Positions 1 to 6,966 of a stretch of 15,063 nt of DNA are shown piece by piece (position 1 is the first letter of the stretch; every line of letters begins with the position of its first letter). The stretch is from positions 1 to 15,063 of the forward strand of contig DAOTWP010000348.1 of NCBI GenBank assembly GCA_034435675.1, written 5' to 3'. This DNA comes from DAOTWP01 sp034435675. Lineage in GTDB: Bacteria > Chloroflexota > Anaerolineae > Aggregatilineales > Phototrophicaceae. The position numbers and the translations under genes are program-made. The notes under the pieces are model-generated. The model saw only the letters and a list, made by a program, of their open reading frames with translations. It was not told the origin of the DNA and did not search any database.

Positions 1-6
1 CAGGAA

Positions 7-1341
7 TTAGCCCCCCACCAGCGGCACGGCGTCCAGTGCGCCCACAATGTCGGCAAACTCTGCGCTGATCCACGCGGTGCGCCCATCGGCGGTCTGCACT
101 TGCAGCCACTCGCCGGACGGCGTGCGCCCGGTCACCGGCAGGCAGTCGCGGGCGTTTGCTCCGCCCAGCGCGGCAAACTGCGTGCCCGGACCCGCGCGCA
201 GCACAACGCTGTCCGTGCCGCTGATGATCGCCGTCGGCGGGCGCTGCGCAACCTGTACCCCCGGCGCGCCGGGACGCCACAGCGGTTCCACATCACGCGC
301 GCGTTCGTCCGTCAGGCGGCGCAGGTTGCAACTGTCCGCATCCATCACATAGATTTCCCAGTTGCCCTCGCGGTAGGACTGAAAGGCAATCTGCGCGCCA
401 TCCGGCGACCACGCCGGGAACAGATCATAATCGGGGTGGGCGGTCAGATTGCGCGCCGCGCTGCTCCCGACAGCAGCCACGCGGAAAAGATCCCAGCCCG
501 CCGCGAATACCAGATCACTGCCCGTCGGCGACCATGCCGGGGTCTGGTCATACGCCGCGCTGCCGGTCAGGTGCCGCTGGCTGCCATCCGCCACGTTGAC
601 CAGCAGAATATCGCCCGCGCGCTCTACGGCAAGCTGCGTGCCGTCCGGCGACCAGGCGAACGCCCCGGCATCGCTGGCAAAGGCAGTCAGCGCGCGCGGA
701 GTCGTGCCATCAGCATTCACCAGCCAGACCTGCCAGACCTCGCCGGGCAGCCGCGCGCGGTAAGCGATGCTGCGCCCGTCCGGCGACCACGCCGGTTCGC
801 GTGCCTCGACCACGCCACCGGTCAGCGGGCGTTCCATGCCGCTGCTCAGCGCCAGCAGCAGCAGCCCCGTGCTGCCCACCGCGCCACGCTGGAAAACAAG
901 CTGTGTGCCATCGGGCGACCATGCCGGGCGTTCGCCGGGGAGCAGTAACAGCGCACTGCCCGCTGCCACATCCGCCACTGCCAGCGTCCACGCACCGGGC
1001 ACAACCTCCGCGCCCGCCCGCGCCCGCGCCTGAAAGGCAAGCTGCGTGCCGTCGGGCGACCATGCCGGGTACGCTTCCTCAAAATCGCTCGTGGTCAGGC
1101 GGCGCAGTCCGCTGCCATCAGGATTAATCAGGTAAATCCGGCGCATACCCTCGCGTTCGGAGGTAAACGCCAGCAGCCCGCCAGCGAACGGCAGCGGCGT
1201 CTGCGTGGGCTGGGGCGTGTTGGTGGCAAGCGCCTGCCCGCGCTCAGGCGGCAGCGCGAGACTGCCCGCCAGCGCCAGCGCCAGCAGCAGCAGCAAAGCC
1301 AGCCGTGCCAGCAGTAAACGGTGAGTCGGATAGTTGCGCAT
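7..1341 (-). CDS. Membrane-anchored PD40/TolB-like beta-propeller protein with C-terminal SH3-like domain
   Basis: A 444-residue exported protein, probably an envelope sensor or scaffold, with no catalytic motif seen. Residues 8-30 are a long Leu/Ala-rich signal or anchor segment, followed by a Thr/Pro linker (about 40-51). Six WSPDG-type blade motifs start at W94, W141, W185, W230, W270 (WSPTG) and W311, and a decayed seventh is WRPGA at W355. This fits a six- or seven-bladed PD40 propeller of the TolB C-terminal type. Residues 373-434 resemble a bacterial SH3 domain (VVLRAGPGTQFAAL, then EWLQVQTADGRTAWIS), a type that often binds cell-wall peptides. It is not TolB itself, because the TolB N-terminal domain is absent and no tol/pal genes are nearby. 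The start is supported by AAGGAA about 9 bases upstream. The gene is divergent from the Clp_N gene. Ligand and partner are unknown. Confidence 0.85.
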   Translation of the reverse strand: MRNYPTHRLLLARLALLLLLALALAGSLALPPERGQALATNTPQPTQTPLPFAGGLLAFTSEREGMRRIYLINPDGSGLRRLTTSDFEEAYPAWSPDGTQLAFQARARAGAEVVPGAWTLAVADVAAGSALLLLPGERPAWSPDGTQLVFQRGAVGSTGLLLLALSSGMERPLTGGVVEAREPAWSPDGRSIAYRARLPGEVWQVWLVNADGTTPRALTAFASDAGAFAWSPDGTQLAVERAGDILLVNVADGSQRHLTGSAAYDQTPAWSPTGSDLVFAAGWDLFRVAAVGSSAARNLTAHPDYDLFPAWSPDGAQIAFQSYREGNWEIYVMDADSCNLRRLTDERARDVEPLWRPGAPGVQVAQRPPTAIISGTDSVVLRAGPGTQFAALGGANARDCLPVTGRTPSGEWLQVQTADGRTAWISAEFADIVGALDAVPLVGG

Positions 1342-1365
1342 TCGGGCGAGTTCCTTGCTTCAGGT

Positions 1366-1395
1366 TTGCGACACAGCGACAAGCGGGACTATAAT
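1366..1395 (+). promoter_or_regulatory. Sigma70-type promoter for the Clp_N-repeat gene
   Basis: The -35 is TTGCGA (1366-1371), followed by an 18-base spacer and a perfect TATAAT -10 (1390-1395). The start of transcription would fall near 1402, on top of the AGGAG at 1400-1404, leaving about 48 bases of leader before the ATG at 1450. It lies between two divergent genes. Confidence 0.7.
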
Positions 1396-1414
1396 ACACA
1401 GGAGACCTGTTTTT

Positions 1415-1453
1415 ATGCCACGATCATTGATCGCTGGGTGTACACCGCGATGA
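1415..1453 (+). CDS. Possible 12-codon leader peptide overlapping the Clp_N start
   Basis: An ATG at 1415 sits 10 bases after AGGAG (1400-1404) and opens a 12-residue frame, MPRSLIAGCTPR, whose TGA (1451-1453) overlaps the ATG of the next gene as ATGA. The next gene has only a weak ribosome site of its own, so translation could be handed over from this leader. The predicted transcription start near 1402 would cut into the AGGAG, which weakens the case. It may be chance. Confidence 0.3.
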   Translation: MPRSLIAGCTPR

Positions 1454-2325
1454 CCAGCAACAACCGCTACAGTCATCATGCCCGCCGTGCCATCAGCCAT
1501 GCCGGCATCCTTGCTAACCGTTACCATCACCCGGCAGTTGATACCGCGCACCTGCTGGTCGGCGTGCTGCTGACCGACGACAGCACAGGCTGCACGGTGC
1601 TGCGCGAGCTGGGGCTGGACGCGCGCACCACCGAGGTCTACCTGAAAAATCTGTTCCCCGACAGTGAAACCGCACCCGACGAACTGCCCAACGCCTCCGC
1701 GCTGGAAGAAGCGCTCGATCTTGCTGTTGATGAGGCGAACTGGCTGGGGCATCATTACGTGGGCACCGAGCACTTTCTGCTGGGCATCACCCGCACCAAC
1801 GCGGGGTCCGGTAACCGGCTGCTGCGGCTGCTGGATGTTTCGCAGGGGCAGGTGCGCCGCAGTGTGCGCCGCGCACTGAGCGATGGGCGCATGGAATTTG
1901 ACCTGCAAAATGCCAAGCGCGATGCCCGTCTGAGCGAACTGGCGCGCCGTGTAGTCACCGCTGCTGAACAGATGGCGGTGGCGATGGATCATCCTACTGT
2001 CGGGTTGGGGCATTTGCTGCTGGTGATGGCAAACGAAAAACGCAGCCCCGTCTCGCGTCTGCTCGAAAAAAACGGGCTGGACGAAGCGGCGCTGCGGGCA
2101 AGCCTGAACAACAAGGATACGAAACTGCTGCTGAGTGTGGAACTGACCCTGCGGCTGGCACTGGTGCAGGCGGAAAAACTCGGCAGCCACTATACCGGGA
2201 CCGAACACCTGCTGCTCGTGCTGACGGTTGAGCCTGCTGGCATGACGCTGCTGCGCCAGTACGGCATTCGCAACCCCGAGATTCTGCGCGCCCGCATTGA
2301 GGCGCTGCTCAGGGGGGTGCGATAA
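1450..2325 (+). CDS. Stand-alone Clp N-terminal (Clp_N) repeat protein without an ATPase domain
   Basis: A 291-residue soluble protein built only from Clp_N-type helical repeats. In ClpA, ClpB and ClpC these form the N-terminal domain that binds substrates and adaptors. Four repeats are visible, at roughly 7-66, 85-142, 161-218 and 228-288. Their signature cores are HHPAVDTAHLLVGVL (26-40), HHYVGTEHFLLG (101-112), MDHPTVGLGHLLLVM (179-193) and SHYTGTEHLLLVL (246-258). A normal Clp_N domain has two repeats, so this is a tandem pair of domains. No Walker motifs follow, so it cannot unfold proteins alone. It may present or protect substrates for a Clp machine, or act as a stress or regulatory binder. 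The open frame extends upstream to 1321, but that would precede the promoter, so ATG 1450 is chosen; GTG 1438 is an alternative. Confidence 0.85.
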   Translation: MTSNNRYSHHARRAISHAGILANRYHHPAVDTAHLLVGVLLTDDSTGCTVLRELGLDARTTEVYLKNLFPDSETAPDELPNASALEEALDLAVDEANWLGHHYVGTEHFLLGITRTNAGSGNRLLRLLDVSQGQVRRSVRRALSDGRMEFDLQNAKRDARLSELARRVVTAAEQMAVAMDHPTVGLGHLLLVMANEKRSPVSRLLEKNGLDEAALRASLNNKDTKLLLSVELTLRLALVQAEKLGSHYTGTEHLLLVLTVEPAGMTLLRQYGIRNPEILRARIEALLRGVR

Positions 2326-2326
2326 G

Positions 2327-2355
2327 TTGACAGGCATCCCAACCGAATCTATACT
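2327..2355 (+). promoter_or_regulatory. Strong sigma70-type promoter of the FHA gene
   Basis: A perfect TTGACA (2327-2332), a 17-base spacer and TATACT (2350-2355) begin one base after the Clp_N stop codon. The expected start is near 2362, giving a leader of about 66 bases. This argues that the FHA gene is transcribed on its own as well as by read-through. Confidence 0.75.
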
Positions 2356-2365
2356 GCCAGCAGTA

Positions 2366-2382
2366 TTGACATCCGCTACAAT
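2366..2382 (+). promoter_or_regulatory. Second TTGACA plus TACAAT just downstream of the main promoter
   Basis: A second perfect TTGACA (2366-2371) is followed after only 5 bases by TACAAT (2377-2382). This spacing cannot serve one promoter, and neither box has a good partner at 16-18 bases. TACAAT may be the -10 of a weak second promoter, or the repeated TTGACA may be an operator-like copy. Low confidence. Confidence 0.25.
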
Positions 2383-2427
2383 AGACGACGGAACCCAGAC
2401 TCATCTCCACGCGAGGGGGTAGTGATT

Positions 2428-3255
2428 ATGCAGGGAACGGAGAGCTTTCGGCTGGTCGTGCGCCGGGGTCCACAGCCAAACCAGACCTATGAATTAAACA
2501 AAGATATTGTGACCATCGGGCGGGATATCACTAATGACATTGTGATTAACGACCCCGAAGTCAGCCGGCATCATCTGCGCTTTACTCGTGGCGCGGGGGG
2601 CTTTACGCTTGAAGATCTGGGGTCTACCAATGGCACCTTTGTCGGCGGGCAGCGGCTGACCGGCGCAAAACCGCTGAACAATGGCGATATGATCGGGCTG
2701 GGCGAAACCGTCACACTGAGTTACGAGATGGTGCGCCCGCTGGCGGATCCGGCTGTTGCCGCCACAGCACCGAGTCAGTCACCGCCGGTGAACCCCTATG
2801 CGCCGCCTGCGCAGCAGCCCGCCTATGGGCAGCCCCAGCAGCCCTATGCACCGGCACAGCAGCCCGCCTATGGACAGCCCCAGCAGCCGGGCTATGGGCA
2901 GCGTCCTGGTGAAGGTGTTGCACCGCAGGCGCCGGCACAGCAGCCCTACGGATACACACCCGCAGGACAAACCCCCGGTCCACAGCAGCCCTATGGCGTG
3001 CCGCCGCAGGCGCCGCCCAGCGCGGGATATGAATATGACCCCTATGCCGAAGAGGAACCACGCAGCAGCATGCGCCTGATCCTGATCGGCTGTGTGGGCT
3101 TGTCGCTGTTCTGCTGCTGTAGTGTGGTCATCGGGCTGGTGATTGTGGATACGTTCAACCTGTGGGACAGTTTCCCGCTGCTGCGCGACCTGCTGCTGCC
3201 CTTCGCCGGGATTTTTGGCGGTGGAAGCATCGTGCTGCCGTGGATGCTGCGCTAA
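2428..3255 (+). CDS. FHA-domain protein with Pro/Gln/Tyr-rich linker and C-terminal membrane segment
   Basis: A 275-residue membrane-tethered phosphothreonine reader. FHA domains bind pThr peptides made by Ser/Thr kinases. The FHA domain spans about 6-100 and keeps the family core: G31-R32, S47-R48-H49-H50 and the STNGT loop (66-70). Residues 115-205 are a low-complexity QQPAYGQPQQP-type linker. Residues 217-240 are a strongly hydrophobic, Cys-rich membrane span (CCCS at 229-232), and 250-273 is a second hydrophobic stretch. The FHA domain should face the cytoplasm. ATG 2428 is chosen because GAGGGGG (2413-2419) is 8 bases upstream; the in-frame GTG at 2422 is too close. No kinase or phosphatase gene is in view, so the partner is unknown. 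A promoter lies just upstream. Confidence 0.9.
   Translation: MQGTESFRLVVRRGPQPNQTYELNKDIVTIGRDITNDIVINDPEVSRHHLRFTRGAGGFTLEDLGSTNGTFVGGQRLTGAKPLNNGDMIGLGETVTLSYEMVRPLADPAVAATAPSQSPPVNPYAPPAQQPAYGQPQQPYAPAQQPAYGQPQQPGYGQRPGEGVAPQAPAQQPYGYTPAGQTPGPQQPYGVPPQAPPSAGYEYDPYAEEEPRSSMRLILIGCVGLSLFCCCSVVIGLVIVDTFNLWDSFPLLRDLLLPFAGIFGGGSIVLPWMLR
2812..2901 (+). repeat. In-frame 45-bp tandem repeat in the FHA linker
   Basis: Two 45-bp units start at 2812 and 2857. Their first 32 bases match at 31 positions, coding QQPAYGQPQQP twice. The tails differ (YAPA against GYGQ). This is typical of linker growth by slippage. Confidence 0.8.
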
Positions 3256-3276
3256 ATCGGCAAGGCAACCTGACGG

Positions 3277-3309
3277 GCACGCCGCTGGCGCAGCTTACCG
3301 GCGGCGTGC
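3277..3309 (+). terminator. Strong GC hairpin after the FHA gene
   Basis: GCACGCCGC (3277-3285) pairs perfectly with GCGGCGTGC (3301-3309). A G-U and two G-C pairs (TGG with CCG) extend the stem to 12 pairs around a 9-base loop. It begins 22 bases after the FHA stop. No T-run follows, so it is not a classical intrinsic terminator. It could be a partial terminator, an RNA-stability element, or a barrier separating the FHA and kinase expression levels. Confidence 0.4.
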
Positions 3310-3361
3310 TGCTGCATCACACCCGCACCCCCGCACAGGACCACGAAGCGGCAGACCAGCG

Positions 3362-4195
3362 ATGACCATCCCCCTGCCTCACGACCAGGATCAGCGCGGC
3401 GAACTGCTCGCCAGCGGCAACACCGCCGACATTTACGCCTGGAATGCCGGGCAGATACTCAAGTTGTTCAAACCCCAGTTTACCCTTGCTGCAGCCGAGC
3501 GCGAGGCACGCCTGACGCGGGCGGCAGTTGACGCAGGCATCGCCGCGCCCGCAGTGGGCGAGGTGCTGCTGCTGGACGGGCGCGCGGGCATCGTTTATGA
3601 ACGGGTGGACGGCATGCCCATGCTCGCCGCGCTGCTGCGCCGCCTGTACACGCTGCCCGCCCTGGCACGGCAGATGGCAGACCTGCACGCCAGCCTCCAC
3701 GCCTGCCGCAATTCCGCGCTGCCTGACCAGTACACCCGGCTGCAAGAAAAAATTAACTGCGCCGCCCGGCTGAGCGCCGCACAGAAAACGCGGGCGCTGG
3801 CAGCGCTGCAAGACCTGCCGCGCGGGGATGCCCTCTGTCATGGCGATTTTCATCCCGGCAATATTCTGGTAACCCCAGCCCAGAACGGCGCGATGCGCGC
3901 CATCGTGATTGACTGGCTGGACGCCACCTGCGGCGCTCCGGCAGCGGATGTCGGGCGCACATGGCTGCTGCTGACGCTGGGGGCACGCTCGCCGGACGAT
4001 CCCCTGCCGTTGAAGGCGCTCAAACGGGGGCTTGTGGCGGCATTCTGGGCGTTTTACTGGCGGCGCTACCAGCGGCAGACGGGGTTGCAGTGGGCAGATG
4101 TGCGGCGGTGGCTGCCTGTGCTGGCAGCGGCGCGGCTGGAAGAAGGCTTGCGCGAACAGGAGGACGCCCTGCTGAACATCGCCGGACAGTTATGA
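3362..4195 (+). CDS. APH-family small-molecule kinase (phosphotransferase)
   Basis: A 277-residue soluble kinase of the aminoglycoside phosphotransferase / choline kinase superfamily, which transfers phosphate from ATP to a hydroxyl. The N-lobe shows ASGNTADIYAW (17-27, nucleotide loop) and K34 in QILKLF. YERVDGMPM is a typical hinge segment. The catalytic loop is HGDFHPGNI, with H160, D162 and N167, and the metal-binding motif is IDW with D184. All key residues are present. ATG 3362 is the only good start near the domain boundary, although its ribosome site is weak. The acyl-CoA synthetase follows after 49 bases, so co-transcription is likely. Some APH-fold kinases act on hydroxyacyl-CoAs (LvaA in levulinate breakdown), so a metabolic substrate is at least as likely as an antibiotic. 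The substrate cannot be read from sequence. Confidence 0.85.
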   Translation: MTIPLPHDQDQRGELLASGNTADIYAWNAGQILKLFKPQFTLAAAEREARLTRAAVDAGIAAPAVGEVLLLDGRAGIVYERVDGMPMLAALLRRLYTLPALARQMADLHASLHACRNSALPDQYTRLQEKINCAARLSAAQKTRALAALQDLPRGDALCHGDFHPGNILVTPAQNGAMRAIVIDWLDATCGAPAADVGRTWLLLTLGARSPDDPLPLKALKRGLVAAFWAFYWRRYQRQTGLQWADVRRWLPVLAAARLEEGLREQEDALLNIAGQL

Positions 4196-4244
4196 ATAAA
4201 CCCGGAGTGATCGTTACAGGACCCAATCAAAAGGATCTTTGTTT

Positions 4245-5789
4245 ATGGAAGCTCAGAAATCTCTTTTTGTCCCCGATATTCTCGACAAGCGCGCCAGATT
4301 TGCGCCGGATAAAATCGCGCTGCACTGCACCATCACCGGGCGCGACATCACCTTCCGGCAGTGGAACGCCGCCGCCAGCCGCACGGCGCATTTTCTGCAT
4401 GCGCTGGGCGTTGGCAAAGGGGATCGCGTGGCGGTGTATGCCGTCAACAGTGTGGAATATCTGGATGTGTGGATGGCGTGCAGCAAGCTGGGCGCGATCA
4501 TGCAGAATCTCAACTGGCGGCTGACCGTCACCGAGCTGACCGCGCTGGTGCAGGATGCCGAACCGAAGGTGCTGTTCTATTCGGGCGGGTTTGGCGCGCA
4601 GGTGGACGCCATGCGCGGCAGTATCCCCAGTGTGCGCCATTTTGTCGCCTTCGACGCGCAGGCGCACGACGGCGATTTGTACTTCAACGCGCGCGACCAG
4701 TACCCCGACGTGTACACCGCGCGCCCGGATCTGCACCCCGATGACCCCTGGGTGATCTGTTACACCGGCGGCACGACCGGGCTGCCCAAAGGCGCGATCA
4801 TGTCGCATGGCAACATGATCTGGAACGCGATCAACACTGTTTCGAGCTGGGGGCTGGATCAGAACGATGTGGCGATTCTCAATTCGCCGCTGTTCCACGC
4901 GGGCGGGCTGGCGGTCTTCACGCTGCCGCTGCTGCACGCGGGCGGCAAGAGCATCGTCTGCAAGGCGTTCGATGTCGAGCAGGTTTTTGAGCTGGTGGCA
5001 AACGCCGGGGTGACCATCTTCTTCGGCGTGCCGACAATGTTCAGTATGATGCAGCAGCACCCGCTGTGGGAACAGGCAGATTTCAGCCAGCTCAAGATCG
5101 TCATCAGCGGTGGCGCGCCCTGCCCCATGCCCATCTTCGAGCGCTTCTGGGCGAAGGGTGTGGACTTCAAGACCGGCTACGGGCTGACCGAAGCGGGTCC
5201 GAACACATTTGTGCTGCCGCCCGAAGATGTGCGCCGCAAACCGGGCGCGGTGGGCTTCCCGCTGATGCACATTGATGTGCGGGCGGTGGATGCCGAAGGA
5301 CACGAGTGCCCGCCGGGTGTCGCCGGGGAACTGCTGATTCGCGGTCCGCATGTGACGCCGGGCTACTGGAACAACCCCGAAGCGACCCGCAAAACGATTG
5401 TGGACGGCTGGCTGCATACGGGCGATCTGGCGATCCGCGACGAGGAAGGCTATTACACGATTGTCGGGCGGCTGAAGGACATGATCATCAGCGGCGGCGA
5501 GAACATCTACCCGGCAGAGGTCGAAAGCGTGATGCACGCGCACCCCGCAGTCAGCGAAGCCGCGCTGATCGGCGTGCCCGACGAAAAGTGGGGCGAGGTG
5601 GGGCTGGCGTGTGTCGTCGTCAGGGCGGCGCAGGCGTTCGACAGCGAGGAGTTTCTGGCATTCCTGCGCGAACGGCTGGCGAGGTACAAAGTGCCCAAAG
5701 CGGTCGTGACGCTGCCGGAACTGCCCAAAACCGGACCCGGCAAGATTGATAAAAAGCTGCTGGTCGAGCAGTTCGCCAACGTCCACTAG
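4245..5789 (+). CDS. Class I acyl-CoA synthetase (AMP-forming acid-CoA ligase)
   Basis: A 514-residue ANL-superfamily enzyme that converts a carboxylic acid, ATP and CoA to acyl-CoA, AMP and pyrophosphate in the cytoplasm. All core motifs are intact: the P-loop YTGGTTGLPKG from Y173, GYGLTEAG (311-318), TGD (392-394), the hinge GRLKDMIISGGENIYP from G408, and the C-terminal catalytic lysine K500 in PKTGPGKIDKK. Length is normal for medium- to long-chain or aromatic acid ligases. The acyl pocket does not allow a substrate call. ATG 4245 is chosen because AAGGA (4231-4235) is 9 bases upstream; the in-frame TTG at 4239 is too close. It follows the APH-like kinase by 49 bases and precedes the first hydrolase by 12 bases, a clear operon arrangement. 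Confidence 0.92.
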   Translation: MEAQKSLFVPDILDKRARFAPDKIALHCTITGRDITFRQWNAAASRTAHFLHALGVGKGDRVAVYAVNSVEYLDVWMACSKLGAIMQNLNWRLTVTELTALVQDAEPKVLFYSGGFGAQVDAMRGSIPSVRHFVAFDAQAHDGDLYFNARDQYPDVYTARPDLHPDDPWVICYTGGTTGLPKGAIMSHGNMIWNAINTVSSWGLDQNDVAILNSPLFHAGGLAVFTLPLLHAGGKSIVCKAFDVEQVFELVANAGVTIFFGVPTMFSMMQQHPLWEQADFSQLKIVISGGAPCPMPIFERFWAKGVDFKTGYGLTEAGPNTFVLPPEDVRRKPGAVGFPLMHIDVRAVDAEGHECPPGVAGELLIRGPHVTPGYWNNPEATRKTIVDGWLHTGDLAIRDEEGYYTIVGRLKDMIISGGENIYPAEVESVMHAHPAVSEAALIGVPDEKWGEVGLACVVVRAAQAFDSEEFLAFLRERLARYKVPKAVVTLPELPKTGPGKIDKKLLVEQFANVH

Positions 5790-5801
5790 AAAGGATACTT
5801 G

Positions 5802-6866
5802 ATGAACATCCCAACACTCCCCGGTATTACAGCACAAACCATCACCACCTCGCGCCTGACCACGCGCGTGCTGTTCAGCGGTCCGGACGACGGCGCGCCC
5901 GTGCTGCTGCTGCACGGCAACGCCTCCTGCGCGACCTGGTGGGAAATCGTCATGGTCGCCCTGCCGCCGCAGTTGCGCTGCATCGCGCCTGACCTGCGCG
6001 GTTATGGGAACGCCGACCCCGCCGCACTGATTGACGCCACACGCGGGATGGGCGATCTGAGTGCTGATGTCGTGGCGCTGCTGGATACCCTCGGCATCCA
6101 GCAGGCGCATATTGTGGGCATTTCGATGGGCGGCAGCGTCATCTGGCGGCTGCTGCGGGAACACCCGGCGCGCTTCCTGACCTGCACGCTGATCAACCCC
6201 GGTTCGCCCTATGGCTTTGGCGGCAGCAAAGACGCCAGCGGCACACCAACCTATGACGATTTTGCCGGGTCGGGCGGCGGGCTGGTTGCCCCCGATGTGG
6301 TCAAACACATGACCGATCCCGATCTGCGCATGAGCAGCGAACACCCGGTAATGTCGCCGCGCAACCGGCTGCGGCGGTTGTTCGTCAATGCGCCCGTGCC
6401 GTTCCCGCATGAGGAGGTCTGGCTGCAAGCGCTGCTCAGCACGCATATGGGCGCGCAGGCGTACCCCGGCGACAGCGTGCCGTCGCCCAACTGGCCCTTT
6501 GTCGCGCCGGGCGTGTGGGGGGCTACCAACGGGCTGTCGCGCAAATACTGCGGCGATGTCAGCGCGCTGAACGCTATTACGCCCAAACCGAACATCCTCT
6601 GGCTGCGCGGCGCCAAAGACACCGCCGTTGCCGACCAATCGCTGCTGGATGTGGGCACACTGGGTAAAATGGGCTTGATCCCCGGCTATCCGGGCGAGGC
6701 AGTATTCCCGCCGCAGCCGATGATCGCGCAGACCCGCGCCGTGCTGGAGCAGTACGCGGCGCACGGCGGGCAGTACCGCGAGGTGGTGCTGGAGCATGCC
6801 GGGCATGTGCCCTATGTCGATCAGCCGGAAGCGTTCCTGGCGGCGCTGCTGGAACACCTGCGTTGA
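5802..6866 (+). CDS. Alpha/beta-fold hydrolase, tandem paralogue 1
   Basis: A 354-residue soluble alpha/beta hydrolase. The oxyanion segment is LLLHGNAS (HGN near residue 38). The nucleophile elbow is GISMGGS with S108. The acid is probably D273 in WLRGAKD, and the base is H335 in HAGHVPY, giving a complete triad. About 145-265 is an enlarged cap with the unusual segment NPGSPYGFGGSK. The family holds esterases, lactonases, epoxide hydrolases, dehalogenases and C-C hydrolases; nothing here decides among them. AAAGGA lies 6 bases before ATG 5802, and the acyl-CoA synthetase stop is only 12 bases upstream, so the two are co-translated from one mRNA. The downstream gene is a paralogue of the same length. 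The 3' end is part of a 21-bp tandem duplication. Confidence 0.88.
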   Translation: MNIPTLPGITAQTITTSRLTTRVLFSGPDDGAPVLLLHGNASCATWWEIVMVALPPQLRCIAPDLRGYGNADPAALIDATRGMGDLSADVVALLDTLGIQQAHIVGISMGGSVIWRLLREHPARFLTCTLINPGSPYGFGGSKDASGTPTYDDFAGSGGGLVAPDVVKHMTDPDLRMSSEHPVMSPRNRLRRLFVNAPVPFPHEEVWLQALLSTHMGAQAYPGDSVPSPNWPFVAPGVWGATNGLSRKYCGDVSALNAITPKPNILWLRGAKDTAVADQSLLDVGTLGKMGLIPGYPGEAVFPPQPMIAQTRAVLEQYAAHGGQYREVVLEHAGHVPYVDQPEAFLAALLEHLR

Positions 6867-6889
6867 TGGCTGGAACACCTGCGTTGACG
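6848..6889 (+). repeat. 21-bp tandem duplication across the stop codon of hydrolase 1
   Basis: Unit 1 (6848-6868) and unit 2 (6869-6889) match at 20 of 21 positions (T6867 against C6888). Unit 1 encodes the end LEHLR and the TGA stop (6864-6866). Unit 2 is an untranslated copy that also carries the stop. It looks like replication slippage. Confidence 0.9.
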
Positions 6890-6966
6890 GCTGTCATTTA
6901 ATCGGAACACACAACCTGCACCACCAACATCCTGATCCTGATTTGATTATTTAAGGAGCTGATGAT

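Noticed and set aside
7..1341. tolB gene
   Set aside because: The propeller motif is alike, but the TolB N-terminal domain is missing, an SH3-like domain is present, and no tol/pal neighbours are seen.
3162..3365. A plus-strand frame overlapping the FHA tail whose TGA overlaps the kinase ATG
   Set aside because: No start codon with a ribosome site lies after the FHA stop, and the translation has no recognisable feature.
3362..4195. Antibiotic resistance gene
   Set aside because: The APH fold is shared by many metabolic kinases, and the neighbours are metabolic with no resistance or mobile gene beside it.
4192..4524. An ATG overlapping the kinase stop (ATGA) opening a 110-codon frame
   Set aside because: It runs out of frame through the well-supported acyl-CoA synthetase start and shows no motif.
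4227..6878. An 883-codon open frame on the minus strand, antisense to the acyl-CoA synthetase and hydrolase 1
   Set aside because: The translation is rich in His, Arg and Gln with no motifs, as expected from the complement of GC-rich coding sequence. The plus-strand genes carry complete catalytic motifs.
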